This document shows, piece after piece, positions 48,104-58,942 of a DNA stretch of 64,000 bases (its first letter is position 1; every line of letters begins with the position of its first letter). Below the pieces are notes generated by a model. That model was not told where the DNA came from, ran no database searches, and saw only the letters and a program-made list of their open reading frames with translations. The position numbers and the translations under genes are program-made. This stretch comes from Cryptomeria japonica (Eukaryota > Streptophyta > Pinopsida > Cupressales > Cupressaceae). The DNA lies in NCBI RefSeq assembly GCF_030272615.1, contig NC_081414.1, forward strand, positions 762,545,648 to 762,609,647, in the 5' to 3' direction.

Positions 48104-49006
48104 TTAATTGCTAGGGGCCGAGAGGCCCATAGTCTCTGAACACCATCTGAATTTCTCTGTGCTCACGGGCTTAGTTAATGCATCAACAACATTCACCAAA
48201 GTTTCTACCTTTTCCAGCTTCACCTTGCCATCCTCAATCATATCTCTCACAAAATGATATTGTACATCAATGTGCTTGGTCCTGGCATGAAAAGTAGGGT
48301 TCTTCGCTAGGCAGATTGCACTCTGACTATCACTGTAAATTGTCACTGCACCCTGTTTGAACTCTATATCTGAACACAATCTCTTTAGCCAGATGGCTTC
48401 CTTACAGGCATGAGTAGCTGCCATATATTCTGCCTCAGTAGTGGACAAAGCGACCATAGCCTGTCGCTTGCTCATCCAACTGATTGCACCACCGAATAAT
48501 GTAAACACATATGCACTGGTGGATCTTCTTCTATCAACATCACCGGCCCAGTCTGAATCCACATAGCCTCGAATATCTAAGGAATGCTCATTTCCTGTTC
48601 TATGAAAACATATCGAGTACTCTGAAGTACCCCTCAAGTATCTGAACACTCTTTTTACTGCATCCCAATGTGCTCTTCCTGGATTAGACATATAACGAGA
48701 AAGAACTCCCACTGCTTGGGCAATGTCTAGTCTTGTACAGACCATAGCATACATCAAAATTCCAATAGCACTCTGATATGGTACTCGAATCATCTCTTCC
48801 ATCTCCAATGGGGATGTAGGACACTGTGAACTAGAAAGCTTTGTTCCCATTGTAATAGGAACACTCAATGGTCTTGAATCCTGCATATTGAATCTTTTCA
48901 AAATAGTACCAACATACTTGCTCTGGCCTAGCCAAAGCTTTCTGTTTTCTCTATCTCTTACAATCTCCATTCCCAGAATGTGCCTAGCTGCACCAAGATC
49001 TTTCAT
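48104..49006 (-). pseudogene. pol: Copia C-terminal RT and RNase H
   Basis: After a stop at about 49025 the frame resumes: MKDLGAARHILGMEIVRDR, PYQSAIGILMYAMVCTRLD, then RNase H with YVDSDWAGDVDRRRSTSAYV, ISWMSKRQAMVALSTTEAEY, YSDSQSAICLAKNP and FHARTKHIDVQYHFVRD. It ends AKPVS-type tail VDALTKPVSTEKF. The D, E and D residues of RNase H are present. Confidence 0.9.
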
Positions 49007-49024
49007 TTCAAACTTTATCGAGAG

Positions 49025-50932
49025 CTAAGATTTTAACTCTGCAATCAAACCTTTTCCTTTGCCAATAAACAACATGTCATCGACATACAGGGCAATGACC
49101 AAGAAACAATCACCATCAGATTTAAAACATATACAGTGATCAGATTTAGATCGCATAAATCCCAAACTCAACACATATGTATCAAACTTCTGGTACCACA
49201 TCCTAGGACTCTGTTTTAAACCATACAAGGATTTCTTCAACTTACAGACCAAATGACTTTTACCTTTCATCACATAGTGCTTTGGCTGTGTCATGTAAAT
49301 TTCTTCCTCCAAATCTCCATGAAGGAAAGCTGTTTTCACATCCATTTGCTCGATCTCTAGATCATAGGGTGCTGCAATAGAAAGTAAAAATCTAATGGAT
49401 GTCATTTTGGCTATTGGAGAAAAAATCTCACCATAATCTACTCCCTCAACCTGAGAGTAACCTTTTGCAACCAAACGTGCTTTATACTTCTCAATGCTTC
49501 CATCTGAACCCATCTTCTTCTTGAACACCCATTTACAACCAATAGGCTTTCGTCCTTCAGGCAATGGTACAAGGTCCCATGTTTCATTCCTCTTAAGAGC
49601 TGCCATTTCTTCATCCATGGCTATTTTCCAGGACTCTGAATCATTCATACCAAGAGCCTCTTCTACAGATCCCGGTTCATCAATGTTAACATTCAATGCA
49701 AATATGCATCTCCAATCATCAGGAGGATACCCATACCTTTCGGGTGGTTTCCTTTGTCTAGTAGACCTTCGAGCAAGATCTGGTTCAGGTTCAGCTTCAG
49801 GTTCAGCTTCAGGTACATCTTCTTCCTCTGATGATTCAGAACTCATAGAGCTCTCCTCGACTTCTTGTCTTTCTAAGGGCCTCGATTCAACTTTCTCCGG
49901 TGTAGTAGGTAGTTGAATCACATCTTTCTTTTGTTCTGTTTGTTCTGGCTGCACTGTAACAGAAGAAGGCTTAGTTTCTCTAAAAATAACACGTCTTGAA
50001 TAAAATACCTTTTGTTCAACAGGATTCCAAAGCTTGTATCCTTTTACACCATAACTGTATCCGATGAAAATACATTTAACAGCTTTGTTGTCCAATTTTG
50101 TCTGCTTCTCCTTTGGCACATGAGCATATGCTTCACAACCGAACACTCTCAGATGTCTAAGTGAAGGCTTGTGGCCCGACCATGCTTCCATTGGCGTCTT
50201 ATCAACAAGGGCTAATGTAGGAGACCTGTTTATCAGGTAGCAGGCAGTGGCTACAACTTCAGCCCATAACTTTTGTTCTAGTCTAGCTCCACTCAACATA
50301 CTCCTAGCCTTCTCCATCAAGGTCTTGTTCATTCTTTCTGCAACTCCATTTTGTTGTGAAGAATACGGAGTTGTCTTCTCTCTTTTAATACCACAATCTT
50401 TACAAAATGTGTCAAAATCATTGGAGCAAAATTCACCACCATTATCAATTCTCAAACATTTTATTTTCTTTCCAGTCTGCAACTCAACCATTGCTTTAAA
50501 TTATTTGAAATGACTAAAAACTTCAGCTTTACTCTTAAGAAAATAAACCCATGTTCTTCTACTGAAATCATCAATGAAAGAAACATAATAAACTGATTTA
50601 CCAATAGAAGAAACATCAACTAGACCAAATACTTCCGAATGGATTAGATCCAAAACACTTGAAGACTTATAAGAACTAGAGTAAAACTGAATACAGTTTT
50701 GTTTTCCATAAATACAATGCTCACAAAAATCAAATTCAAGATTGCAATCATTCAACCCATCAACAAGGTTCTTATTTTTCAAGGTCCGTAGACCCTTCTC
50801 ACCTATGTGGCCAAGTCTCTGGTGCCATAACATGGTCTTCTCTGTAGGCAACTTTGATTCGGTAGATAGAGCACCCTTGGGTACCCAAAAACCACGACCA
50901 TCTATTGAAAGAGAAACCCTCTCCTTTTCCAA
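49025..50932 (-). pseudogene. pol: Copia GAG-pre-integrase, integrase and N-terminal RT
   Basis: GAG-pre-integrase: MLWHQRLGHIGEKGLRTL and FCEHCIYGKQ. Integrase core: DLIHSEVFG (family HSD, so the first catalytic Asp is Glu), RIDNGGEF and NGVAERMNKTLMEKARSML. A disordered acidic linker (SSESSEEEDVPEAEPEAEPE) precedes RT: WKIAMDEEMAALKRNETW, KARLVAKGYSQVEGVDY, MDVKTAFLHGDLEEEIYM and LYVDDMLFIGKGKG. A stop lies at 50492-50500, between ORF segments 50932-50501 and 50491-49025. It would copy and insert the element if intact. Confidence 0.9.
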
Positions 50933-51352
50933 CTAAGTAGTCTTTTTCACAATCTTATCAGAAGTACTATTGCACTCAACTATGTATGCATCAAGCTGGT
51001 ACAGTGTACCCAATCTGCTTCCTCTTGCTATCACCATAGCACCTCTTACCACTTTCACACCTGCTTCAGAAAACTGTACATGCACACCCGCATCTATTAG
51101 CTTGCTAACAGATAACAAATTCCTTGCTAGTCCCAGAATATGCAAGACACCATCAAATCTTCTAATTCTACCATCAGAAAATTTCACACGAATACTTCCA
51201 CGACCAACAATATCAAGTACTGAGTTATCACCCAAATACACCTTACCACCATCAAAATTTTCATACTTACTAAACCAGTTTCTATTAGGAGTCATGTGGA
51301 AAGATGCACTTGAGTCTATTAACCATGCATTGTCACCTGCACGAGTGGCCAA
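50933..51352 (-). pseudogene. Copia aspartic protease
   Basis: WLIDSSASFHMTPNRNWF marks the active site; the family has D-S-G, here D-S-S, so the catalytic triad glycine is changed. GKVYLGDNSVLDIVGRGSI, GVLHILGLARNLLSVSKLID and GVHVQFSE follow, as in Ty1/copia proteases. It ends at a stop before the GAG-pre-integrase domain. Confidence 0.85.
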
Positions 51353-52180
51353 GGCTGCGATGAAAGCATCTCCATCTTCTTTCTCAGACTCAGAATCAGA
51401 ATCTTGCTTCTTCTTCTTCTATTTCTTCTCCTCTTTGCAGTCCTTTTAGAAGTGTCCGGGTTTGCCACAGTTCCAACAGATTGCCTTGGACTTCGCAGGA
51501 GATTTTGATCTCCCCTTATTCTTGGACTTAGAACGGCCATGCTGCTTTTCATTCTTGCCTCTTTCTTTTGGTCTTCCTCAAACACTCAAAGCCTCTTTGG
51601 CATTCAGAGAGACCTTCCTTCTCATCTCTTCAGAAAGTAGAGAACCAACAACATCCTCCATCTTCAAGGTAACTGAAGTGCTCCCTATGGCCATAACAAG
51701 GCTGTCCCATGAGTCTGGCAACAAACATAGCAAGATTTGGCATCTTTCTTCTTCATCCAGTGGTACCCCAACTGAGGTCAATTGAGTCACCAACATATTA
51801 AAGCTTTCCAGGTGCTCAGAAATTCATCCACCTTCTTCCATTCTCAAAGAATACAATTTTTTCCTTAAGAAGATCTTGTTCACAAGTGATTTCGCTTGGT
51901 AGATCTCACTTAGCTTCTTCCAAAGCTTCTTTGTAGTAGATTCTTCATGAACATTTATCAGAATAGAGTCTGCAAGACACAATCTGATGAGACCTTTAGC
52001 TTTTCTATCAGTCACATCATATTGTGTGGCTAAAGTCGGATCTGTGGGCCTCGACTTATTCTCATCGACTGCATCTCATAGATCTCGATCAATCAACAGA
52101 TCTTCCATCTTCAGCTTCCACATTTCAAAGTTTGTGCCAGAAAACTTCTCTACATCAATCCTCCCTGATATACTTGCCAT
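51319..52180 (-). pseudogene. gag: Copia gag
   Basis: The ATG at 52180 begins MASISGRIDVEKF, then the F....F..W...M pattern of UBN2-type copia gag, LIRLCLADSILINVHEEST, KKLWKKLSEIYQAKSLVNKI and MLVTQLTSVGVPLDEEE. The C-terminal part is Lys/Arg/Ser-rich with one CCHC knuckle (CWNCGKPGH). Breaks: TGA after RMEEGG, a stop at RPKERG (51580 region), and one more near the knuckle. The product would package element RNA. Confidence 0.85.
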
Positions 52181-52301
52181 CTTTACGATCCTGCAATACA
52201 GAAATGAAATACTTTGCACAAGCTTCCACTCAAACCTTGATTAGCTCAAAAAACCCTGTACCCAACAAATAGAACCAAACTGGCCAGGCTCTGATACCAC
52301 T

Positions 52302-53001
52302 TGTAAGGAAGCAAAGGTGTGCAGAAACGCTTCCTATGCTAATCTTGAGAGGATGGTTATGCAACTTTCAACTTAAATATTACCAAGATATCAAGAAATG
52401 CACAATAAAGCATAAACAAAATAGCAATGAACACATAACACAGTGATTACCGTGGGGAAACCCTTTTGGGAGAAAAACCCCACCCTTCAAAACTCGCACA
52501 ATGTATTATCAAATCAAGCTGATTACAATACACTTGCAATGCAAGTTCTTACAGGAGCGCATCACCACATCTCGAACTCAGAGAGACTCCTTCTAGCATC
52601 CAGTCTTGCAAAAAACTCAATGATCAAACTCCTCCCCAAGCCCTCCTTTTATAGTGATTTTACAACCTGGAAACCACTTGTGGTTTTACAAAACCATGGG
52701 CTTAACCACCATGCCACATGGTGCCCATTTTTGACATTTACATTTCCAAAATGGAAAAACAACTAGGTTAAAATAGTAATCCCGTCCATAATTTTGTCCC
52801 CTAGCTTAGACCCTTTTAAAAGTCACAAAATGAGTCATTAAGGCTCTAAAAATGGCCCACCTATATTCTACTATGGACAAGACTCATTTTTAACAACTCA
52901 CTAACCATTTCCCAATGCATAAACATGTGGAAAACTACCTCAAACAAATTCTGGAATTTTCCAGAAAAAGACTGCAAGGTTGAGACACATGTTTCTCAAC
53001 A
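52302..53001 (-). repeat. 5' LTR of the copia element
   Basis: Colinear with 47354-48048 with few differences. In sense TG...CA; the GTTTTTCTCCCAAAAGGG block in this copy is shortened in the other (GGTTCCCAGAAGGG). Confidence 0.88.
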
Positions 53002-53863
53002 CTTGCCAAACCCAACAACTAAAAATCTCTCAAAAGACTATTCGCGATTTTGTAGAAATTCGTGTGCAGGCCTATTGCTAATCGAAGTCACACAGCCTCA
53101 AAAAAAGTATATATTGTGTAATCCACTTACAGGCACCTACAGAGATATTCCTGCAGTCATACAAGAGAATGTAAATGTATTCGCAATAATGGACAGCGAA
53201 GAGTCCTACAAAATTGTGGGTCTGCCTAAAGAAGAAAACCCCAGTTGCATACGAATTTACCATCGCTTTGAAATGTCATGGCGGATTGAAACTGAGTTGC
53301 CTTTGTCGGAAGAGGATTTTAAGGTTTATAGGATTTATTGTGCTGAAGGTCTTCTCATCTATGCTTCAGAGGATATGAAATTAGTGATTTGGAACATGAA
53401 AGCTAAGCGAGAATTGATAGTTACGTTTCCACATTTGAATCTATTAATTCTCGGGCATGACATCAACGAATGTCCTTATCAATTGGTTGTATGTGGGTCG
53501 TCGATCTTGTTTGTGGTAACATATTTTGAGTTGAACCCACATCCATACATAGTGAACTCTCATGTTATTGTTTGGGAATTGGTTTGTGAGGAAGAGAGAT
53601 CATTATGGAGTTGGAAGGAGATGACAAGAATGCCTCCTGATATGTGCCATAAATTTATAAAGAAGGGCTCTTCAGTTGCATTGTGGCTTGATTTAGATTT
53701 TCATTCTGTAGGAGTTGGGAATTTTATCTGTTTTGTAGGTGGTTACAGTGATAACGAGATGCTTGTCTATAGTTTAAGAGAGAGGTGCTGGAGTGGGTCA
53801 GGCTTCTTCCATCTGTCAAATTTAATGGGTATAATACAGTGGTTAGTTTTCAACCTAAGTTAG
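53002..53863 (+). pseudogene. F-box-associated (kelch-type) gene, 5' part missing
   Basis: About 287 codons in one uninterrupted frame to a TAG at 53861-53863. Sequence features fit the C-terminal substrate-binding half of plant F-box/kelch proteins: SCAGLLLIEVTQPQKKYILC, NPLTGTYRDIPAV, SYKIVGLPKEENPSCIRIYH, LIYASEDMKLVIWNMKAK, WELVCEEERSLWSWKEMTRM and VGVGNFICFVGGYSDNEMLV. Such proteins are subunits of SCF ubiquitin ligases. The F-box itself is absent: the 5' LTR of the copia element abuts the coding frame at 53001/53002, and the open frame even continues into the LTR by chance to an ATG at 52925. No F-box sequence was seen on the far side of the copia block. The absence of stops suggests recent damage. 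Confidence 0.68.
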
Positions 53864-53865
53864 GT

Positions 53866-55110
53866 ATGAAGGTATAGATTTCAATAAAACTCATCTAAGA
53901 AATGGATGAAAATAAATGGATAGATTCATTTTTTTTGGACTGTTTTTTTTCTGCACAATAATTTGATCTGTCTGTATATATGTTGAATTATCAGATTTTT
54001 ATATATGTTCATTTAGTAGAAAAAATTGGATCTATCTAAAATATAAGTTGAGGTTATATGATTTTTCTATAAATTATTCATTATATCTAATGGAAAAATG
54101 TAAAAGAAAAATCATATAAAAATGCTATTTTTTAATTAAATTTATCAGTTTAATTTCAAAGTTTCTATTATTTTATATTCTCATTTGAATTCAATATATT
54201 TCTGCATGATGATATTTTAGCTGTGTTTCAGATTAACCTAGGTCTATATAATAGAATATATTACCCTCCCATTTGTACAATTGTAAAACGTGCAATAGCA
54301 TTTTCCACCAACATATATGAAGTGGAAAGTTATTTGATATATTAAATTATAATATATCTTATTTTTTTTTAATTAAGTAAATAGATATAAAACCTGTTGC
54401 ATATGATATATGAAAAACATCCTACACATGATCTTATGATCCTATATATTGTTGCTATTTTAAGTATAAGTTTACGGTTAAATTATAACTAAGTTATATT
54501 ATTTTTTATTTATTAGTTTTAAAGTTAATTTGTTGAAATTATTGAATATCTCTCATTTAAGAGATGATAGATATGGATTCATATGTTTCAATTTCTTTAA
54601 GTTTTTGTTTTATTTTTTAATAATACCTGTTGGGTTTATATGATTTTCTATAGGTTACCCATTATATCTAATTTAAGTATGAAGATATAGATTATAAATT
54701 TCAATAGATTTCATCAAAGAGATGGATACAATTATACATTCCATGTGGATTGAGTTTTGGTTTAATTTTTTTTAATAATTTGACCTATTTAGAATATATG
54801 TTGGTGTTTATATGATTTTCAATATGTTGTCCATTATATCTAAATGAGAAAATTATGACGAGAAATCATTTGGAATTGTTTATTGTTTATTAGATTTATA
54901 AGCTTAGTGAATAAAAAATTTCTATTACTATATATTTTCATTTGAATTTAAAATATTTTCATATCAAAATGTTTTACATATGTTTCACTTTGTTGTAATC
55001 TATAGAATCTATTACCTTCCAATTAATACATTTGTAAAACTTGCAACAACATTTTCCATCAATGTATATAGATTGGAATTGTATTTGATATATTCTATAT
55101 ATATTAAATA
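53866..55110. repeat. Diverged ~0.76-0.81-kb tandem duplication, AT-rich
   Basis: Paired blocks: TATGAAG.TATAGATT...TTTCAATA at 53866 and 54677; TTATATGATTTTTCTATAAATT at 54051 and TTATATGATTTTCAATATG at 54807 (a further copy at 54637); TGTAAAAC.TGCAA.A.CATTTTCCA at 54282 and 55031. No coding potential. Confidence 0.6.
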
Positions 55111-55247
55111 TCCTATTTAATTTGAATTATGTAAATAGATATGTAACTGTTTTTACTATGGTTTATGAATCACATCATTGAAACAAGATCCTATGTATGA
55201 TTGCTAATCTGAAATTTTATTCTTGAATAAAAAAATTTACAGTTAAA

Positions 55248-55446
55248 TTATAGATATGTTGTGCTTTTGGATTCAACTGTGTGAGATTTTTTTAGCATCA
55301 AATTTGTGGATTACACTCCATGATCCACCATCTTCTATCTTTATGCAGCTCTTTCATTCTGATGATGGATCATGAAGTGTGATCCAAAACATTGATACCA
55401 AAAATAGCTCACATAGTTGAATCCAGAATCACAACACATCTATCAT
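55248..55446. mobile_element. MITE-like foldback element
   Basis: Two inverted arms of about 80 bp, separated by a ~45-bp centre. Left words: TAGATATGTTGTGC, GGATTCAACTGTGTGAG, GATTACACTCCATGATCCA. Right arm on the minus strand: TAGATGTGTTGTGA, GGATTCAACTATGTGAG, GATCACACTTCATGATCCA. Target duplication not resolved. Confidence 0.68.
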
Positions 55447-55615
55447 TATGGACTGTGGAGATCTAATATCTCAAATTAAATTATAGCTAGTTTATATACA
55501 ATTTATTCTTACTCATTAATTTTCTAATTAATCTATTGAAACTCTTTTACATAACTATAAAATGAAAAGTCTTATATAAATAAAAAGTCACAAATCAAAT
55601 TAGAAATTGATAGAG

Positions 55616-57052
55616 TGCAAATTTAATAAACCTTCCTTGATGTTGACTTCCTTGAAGTACTTGATGCCGGTGCTGGTGTAACCCTGGATACTCTAATGCC
55701 GGTGTCTGATGGTAAATGCCTCCTAATGTCGGTATATTACTCCCATCTGATCTTGTTGCCATCAATGCCAACAAAATGAATCCGATGAGTGTCAATTACC
55801 AATAGCAGATGCTATGGCAACTAGCATCCATTCCATAGCTACAAGAGCTAGAGTTCCGCTATGAATTTATGGTGGAAGAGATTTTCTAACCTACATATGA
55901 CTCCCCCGACTCCCAGATGGTTTTCGCCATTATTGGACAAGATTCATCCTGATACAGCCGTATCTATTCCTATCTCCAAGACCAAGCTATCCCAAAAAAT
56001 TTCACCTGTAATGAAAAACGTAACCTATTCCGTAGTGCCTCCCGTTATATCATCATTGCTAATGATCTGTATAGGCGAGGGTTAGATGGTGCCTTTATTA
56101 GGTGTTTAGAATCAGAAGAGTCTCAACAAGAATTGACTAAAGTCCGTGATGGTATTTGTGGATCTCATTCAAATGGCTTAACATTAGCACGTAAATTACT
56201 AAGGGCTGGCTACTACTGGCCTGATATGGAAAAGGATGCTTTGAAATATGCTAAGACGTGTCAAAAATGCCAATTGCATGGTAGTCTCATACATGCCCCG
56301 GCAAGGGAACTCATTCCCTTTCTAATGCATTGGTCATTTCAACAATGGGATTTTGATTTGGTTGGTCAGATTTATCCAACTTCTTCAAATGGACATAAAT
56401 TCATCATTACTGCTACTGAGTACTTCACAAAGTGGGTGGAAGTGGTTCCGCTCATCAAAGTAATCGAGAAACAAGTAGCCATGTTCATTTTGTATCATAT
56501 AATATGCTAGTATGGGATTCCCTCTTCAATAATCATTGATAATGGGGGGCGGTTCAAAAATAAGGACACAACTAAGCTATGTGACAAATTCAAGATCAAA
56601 CAACACTGGTCCTTTGTATATTACCCTCAAGGTAATGGATAGGTTGAAGCATCCTATAAAAAACTGCCAAGAATCTTGCATCATATAGTGAACAAATCTG
56701 GAAAGGATTGGCATCTGCAGAACAATCTTGCACTATGGGCTTATCAAACAAGCATCAAAACTCCTACTGATGCTACTCCTTTAGCTTTAGTATATGGGGC
56801 TGAAGCAGTCATTCCTATAGAAGTGGAAATCCCATCTCTGAGAGTTTCCTTGCATAATCTAATCACCAATGAAGACCAGAGAGTATCCAGGTTGCAAGAA
56901 CTTGAGTTGCTTGATGAACGTCGGCAAGCGGCGTTCAATCACTTAAGAGCTTATCAACAAAGAATGTCTAGAGGATATAACAAAAAGGTTCAACATAGAA
57001 AATTTTAGGTTGGTGATCTTGTGCTAAGAGAAAATCCAAAGAATCAGCAAGA
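55616..57052 (+). pseudogene. Second copy of gypsy integrase with nested-LTR junction
   Basis: 55616-55803 matches 41256-41439, the end of the nested element's LTR. 55804-57052 matches 41440-42690 of the gypsy integrase. It includes YYWPDMEKDALKYAKTCQKC, WDFDLVGQIYPTSSNGHKFI, IIDNGGRF and ALWAYQTSIKTPTDATPLAL. It has fewer stops than copy 1 (open 56133-56510 and 56676-57008), sharing the TAG at 56508 and others. Integrase C-terminus and 3' LTR are missing. Confidence 0.85.
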
Positions 57053-57314
57053 TGGTTCAACATAGAGAATTTCAGGTTGGTGATCTTTCTATTTGGGTTG
57101 ATGAGATGGTATCGCTCCTCTAGTGGAGTATTCTATGTTTTAGGAAGAGATTCCTGAGATTCATATTTTTTTTTTTGGGGAGAAAGAGTTAAGTTTTTTA
57201 GTTTTAGGTCTTTGGCAGTTTTATCAAAGGGGGAGAGAGAGCATGTGAAAAACTTCTTTGCATGTCTTGATATAAGGGGGAGTTTGCTAGAGATATCTTC
57301 TTTCTTTTCATTGA
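57053..57314. other. Junction sequence with a short duplication
   Basis: GGTTCAACATAGA.AATTT.AGGTTGGTGATCTT of 56987-57021 is repeated at 57054-57088, then unrelated T- and G-rich sequence follows, with AAAGGGGGAGAGAGAG and AAGGGGGAGTTTGC, which look like polypurine tracts. No gene. Confidence 0.45.
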
Positions 57315-57719
57315 CTATTTATAACTATAACAAGGTTTGACAAACTCCATCAATTCAGCATCTTTCTTGTAACAAAGCTTTATGTCGTTCATAGAAAATA
57401 GGCCCAAACCATGTAACGGCGAAGTTGCTATGCAACATGTCCTCTCATTAACACAAAAATCAGTATTTATTGGAGGAAGTTCCTTGGGTACCCATTGTTT
57501 CTGTAGATGTTTGTACCTCAAGGGCACCTTGATGTCGCCTTTGGTCTCACTATCGTAAGAATATGACCCCCCTTGAGAAAGGAAAAATTTCATGCGTTTA
57601 TTGAATTTTGTTTTAATCTTTTGACCTCTAGTTGATCTCCCTATTTTAGATCTACGACATGTCTCACTTTCATCTTCTATTCCCACATTTCCCTCATTCA
57701 AGGAAGACACATCTGACAA
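57315..57719 (-). CDS. Unrecognised ORF with SET-like start motif
   Basis: 134 codons from ATG at 57719 to stop at 57315. The N-terminal half is acidic then basic (CRRSKIGRSTRGQKIKTKFN). The second half has KQWVPKELPPIN, CCIATSPLHGLGLFSMNDIK and AELMEFVKPCYSYK. The S.LHGLGLFS..DI followed by a short strand and ELMEFV resembles the opening of SET methyltransferase domains (S.IHG.GLFA..I.....I.EY.G), but no catalytic NH..DPN or GEEL motif follows, so at most a fragment remains. It may be a captured gene piece between mobile elements. Confidence 0.35.
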   Translation of the reverse strand: MSDVSSLNEGNVGIEDESETCRRSKIGRSTRGQKIKTKFNKRMKFFLSQGGSYSYDSETKGDIKVPLRYKHLQKQWVPKELPPINTDFCVNERTCCIATSPLHGLGLFSMNDIKLCYKKDAELMEFVKPCYSYK

Positions 57720-58569
57720 ATACCTATTTGGTGGTACCTACACTCCATCAAATGAGAGAGTTAGTTGGTAATGAGAGATATATTTGCAAATGAGGGTAAT
57801 GTTGATGAAGAAGTCGGCCTTAAAGTTGATGTTGAGATTAAAATTTGAATAAGTCCAATGGGGCCCTCAAGTGTTGATAACCGTATTAGATTTTCTACTA
57901 ATGTCGAGGTTTGAAAAACTGAGGAAGTTTGTTTTCCTAGTGATTTTTAAAATATAAATTGTTTCTATAGGGTGTATTGAATTATACCTAACGATCCATG
58001 ATACTGTACATGATCCTTGTCAAAGGGGTTTAGGTTCCTGTATATGTAATTCAGTTATCTTATGTTAGCTAAAAATTACATGATATGTGTACTAAAAATT
58101 ACATAGTACACAACATGAACAATATGCAATCATCATAATCATTGTATATTTTTTTATTCCTTACCTTTACTTTATGTATATTGTCCAGGATCCTCAAGTA
58201 AAGGGTAAATGATGTCTGTAGTCAATTACCTATTTCCACTAAGGGTGGCAGCATCACACAAAATATATACATGAAATTAGTACCAACAATTGAGCATCAT
58301 AAGAATTAAATTTGTAATTTGATAAACAATAAATACATATGTATCATAATCATCATAAGCATAACATATGTATCATCATATATGTAATTGAGCATCATAA
58401 GCATCACATATGTATCATCATAAACATTTAATCCATCAAATATTCATCATAAATCACTATCCATCACATAGATAATAAATAGTCCACATATTGAATTAAT
58501 TAGGTAACTATATAAGACAAATAAATTTCTATCAAGAAATCAATATTAAATAGATAATATACTAATTGC
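57720..58569. other. AT-rich stretch with short ATCATCATA-type repeats
   Basis: No gene. At 58290-58450 words such as GAGCATCATAAG, CATATGTATCATCATA and AATTGAGCATCAT recur three or four times, which might be subterminal repeats of the adjacent CACTA element. A CACTAAGGGTGGCAG at about 58237 could be its terminus but no partner end was found. Confidence 0.4.
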
Positions 58570-58631
58570 ATACCTCATACATTTCATTCATGTCACTGAT
58601 CTTCTTCTTCATCCAACTCATCATAATGACC

Positions 58632-58633
<2 letters not shown>

Positions 58634-58684
<51 letters not shown>

Positions 58685-58840
58685 CATCATCATCATGATC
58701 ATCATCATCACCACCACCACCACCACCACCACCACCACCATCATCATCGTCACCATCACCATCACCATCACCATCACCATCACCATCACCATCACCATCA
58801 CCATCACCATCACCATCACCATCACCATCACCATCACCAT
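58634..58840. repeat. Compound microsatellite (ATG)n-(CAC)n-(CACCAT)n
   Basis: (ATG) for about 50 bp, mixed CATCAT/GATCAT, (CAC) for about 30 bp, then roughly 15 copies of CACCAT at 58750-58840. In the minus-strand frame continuing from EEEEVDND it would encode a Gly-Asp repeat, Gly run, Asp run and His run, so it lies in or near the acidic tail of the CACTA transposase. Confidence 0.85.
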
Positions 58841-58942
58841 AAGTAGCAACAACAACATCATGATCATTATCGACTTCTTCTTCTTCGTAAATATTTCCGT
58901 CAGGAACATCATCAAATAACTATTAATTGTGTTCATCATCAT

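Larger units (their letters stand above)
47354..53001 (-). mobile_element. Ty1/copia retrotransposon (5.6 kb), defective
   Basis: Sense is the minus strand: 5' LTR 52302-53001 (700 bp), primer site (TGGTATCAGAGCCTGGCC, 52283-52300), gag, protease, integrase, RT, RNase H, polypurine tract (about 48049-48060, AAGTGGGAGAA on the minus strand), 3' LTR 47354-48048 (695 bp). LTRs start TGTTGAGAAAC and end CTTCCTTACA in sense. The RT/RNase H region resembles the Tork lineage, from memory. The 3' LTR continues into a second gag rather than a target duplication, so the locus was a tandem pair or array, now truncated. Confidence 0.92.

Noticed and set aside
58237-58251. CACTAAGGGTGGCAG as terminal inverted repeat of the CACTA element
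   Set aside because: No inverted partner or 3-bp target duplication was found on the other side.
58562-58942. Open frames of poly-Met/Val and poly-Ile/Thr through the microsatellite
   Set aside because: Pure products of the ATG/CAC/CACCAT repeats in the wrong frame; they carry no other protein character.
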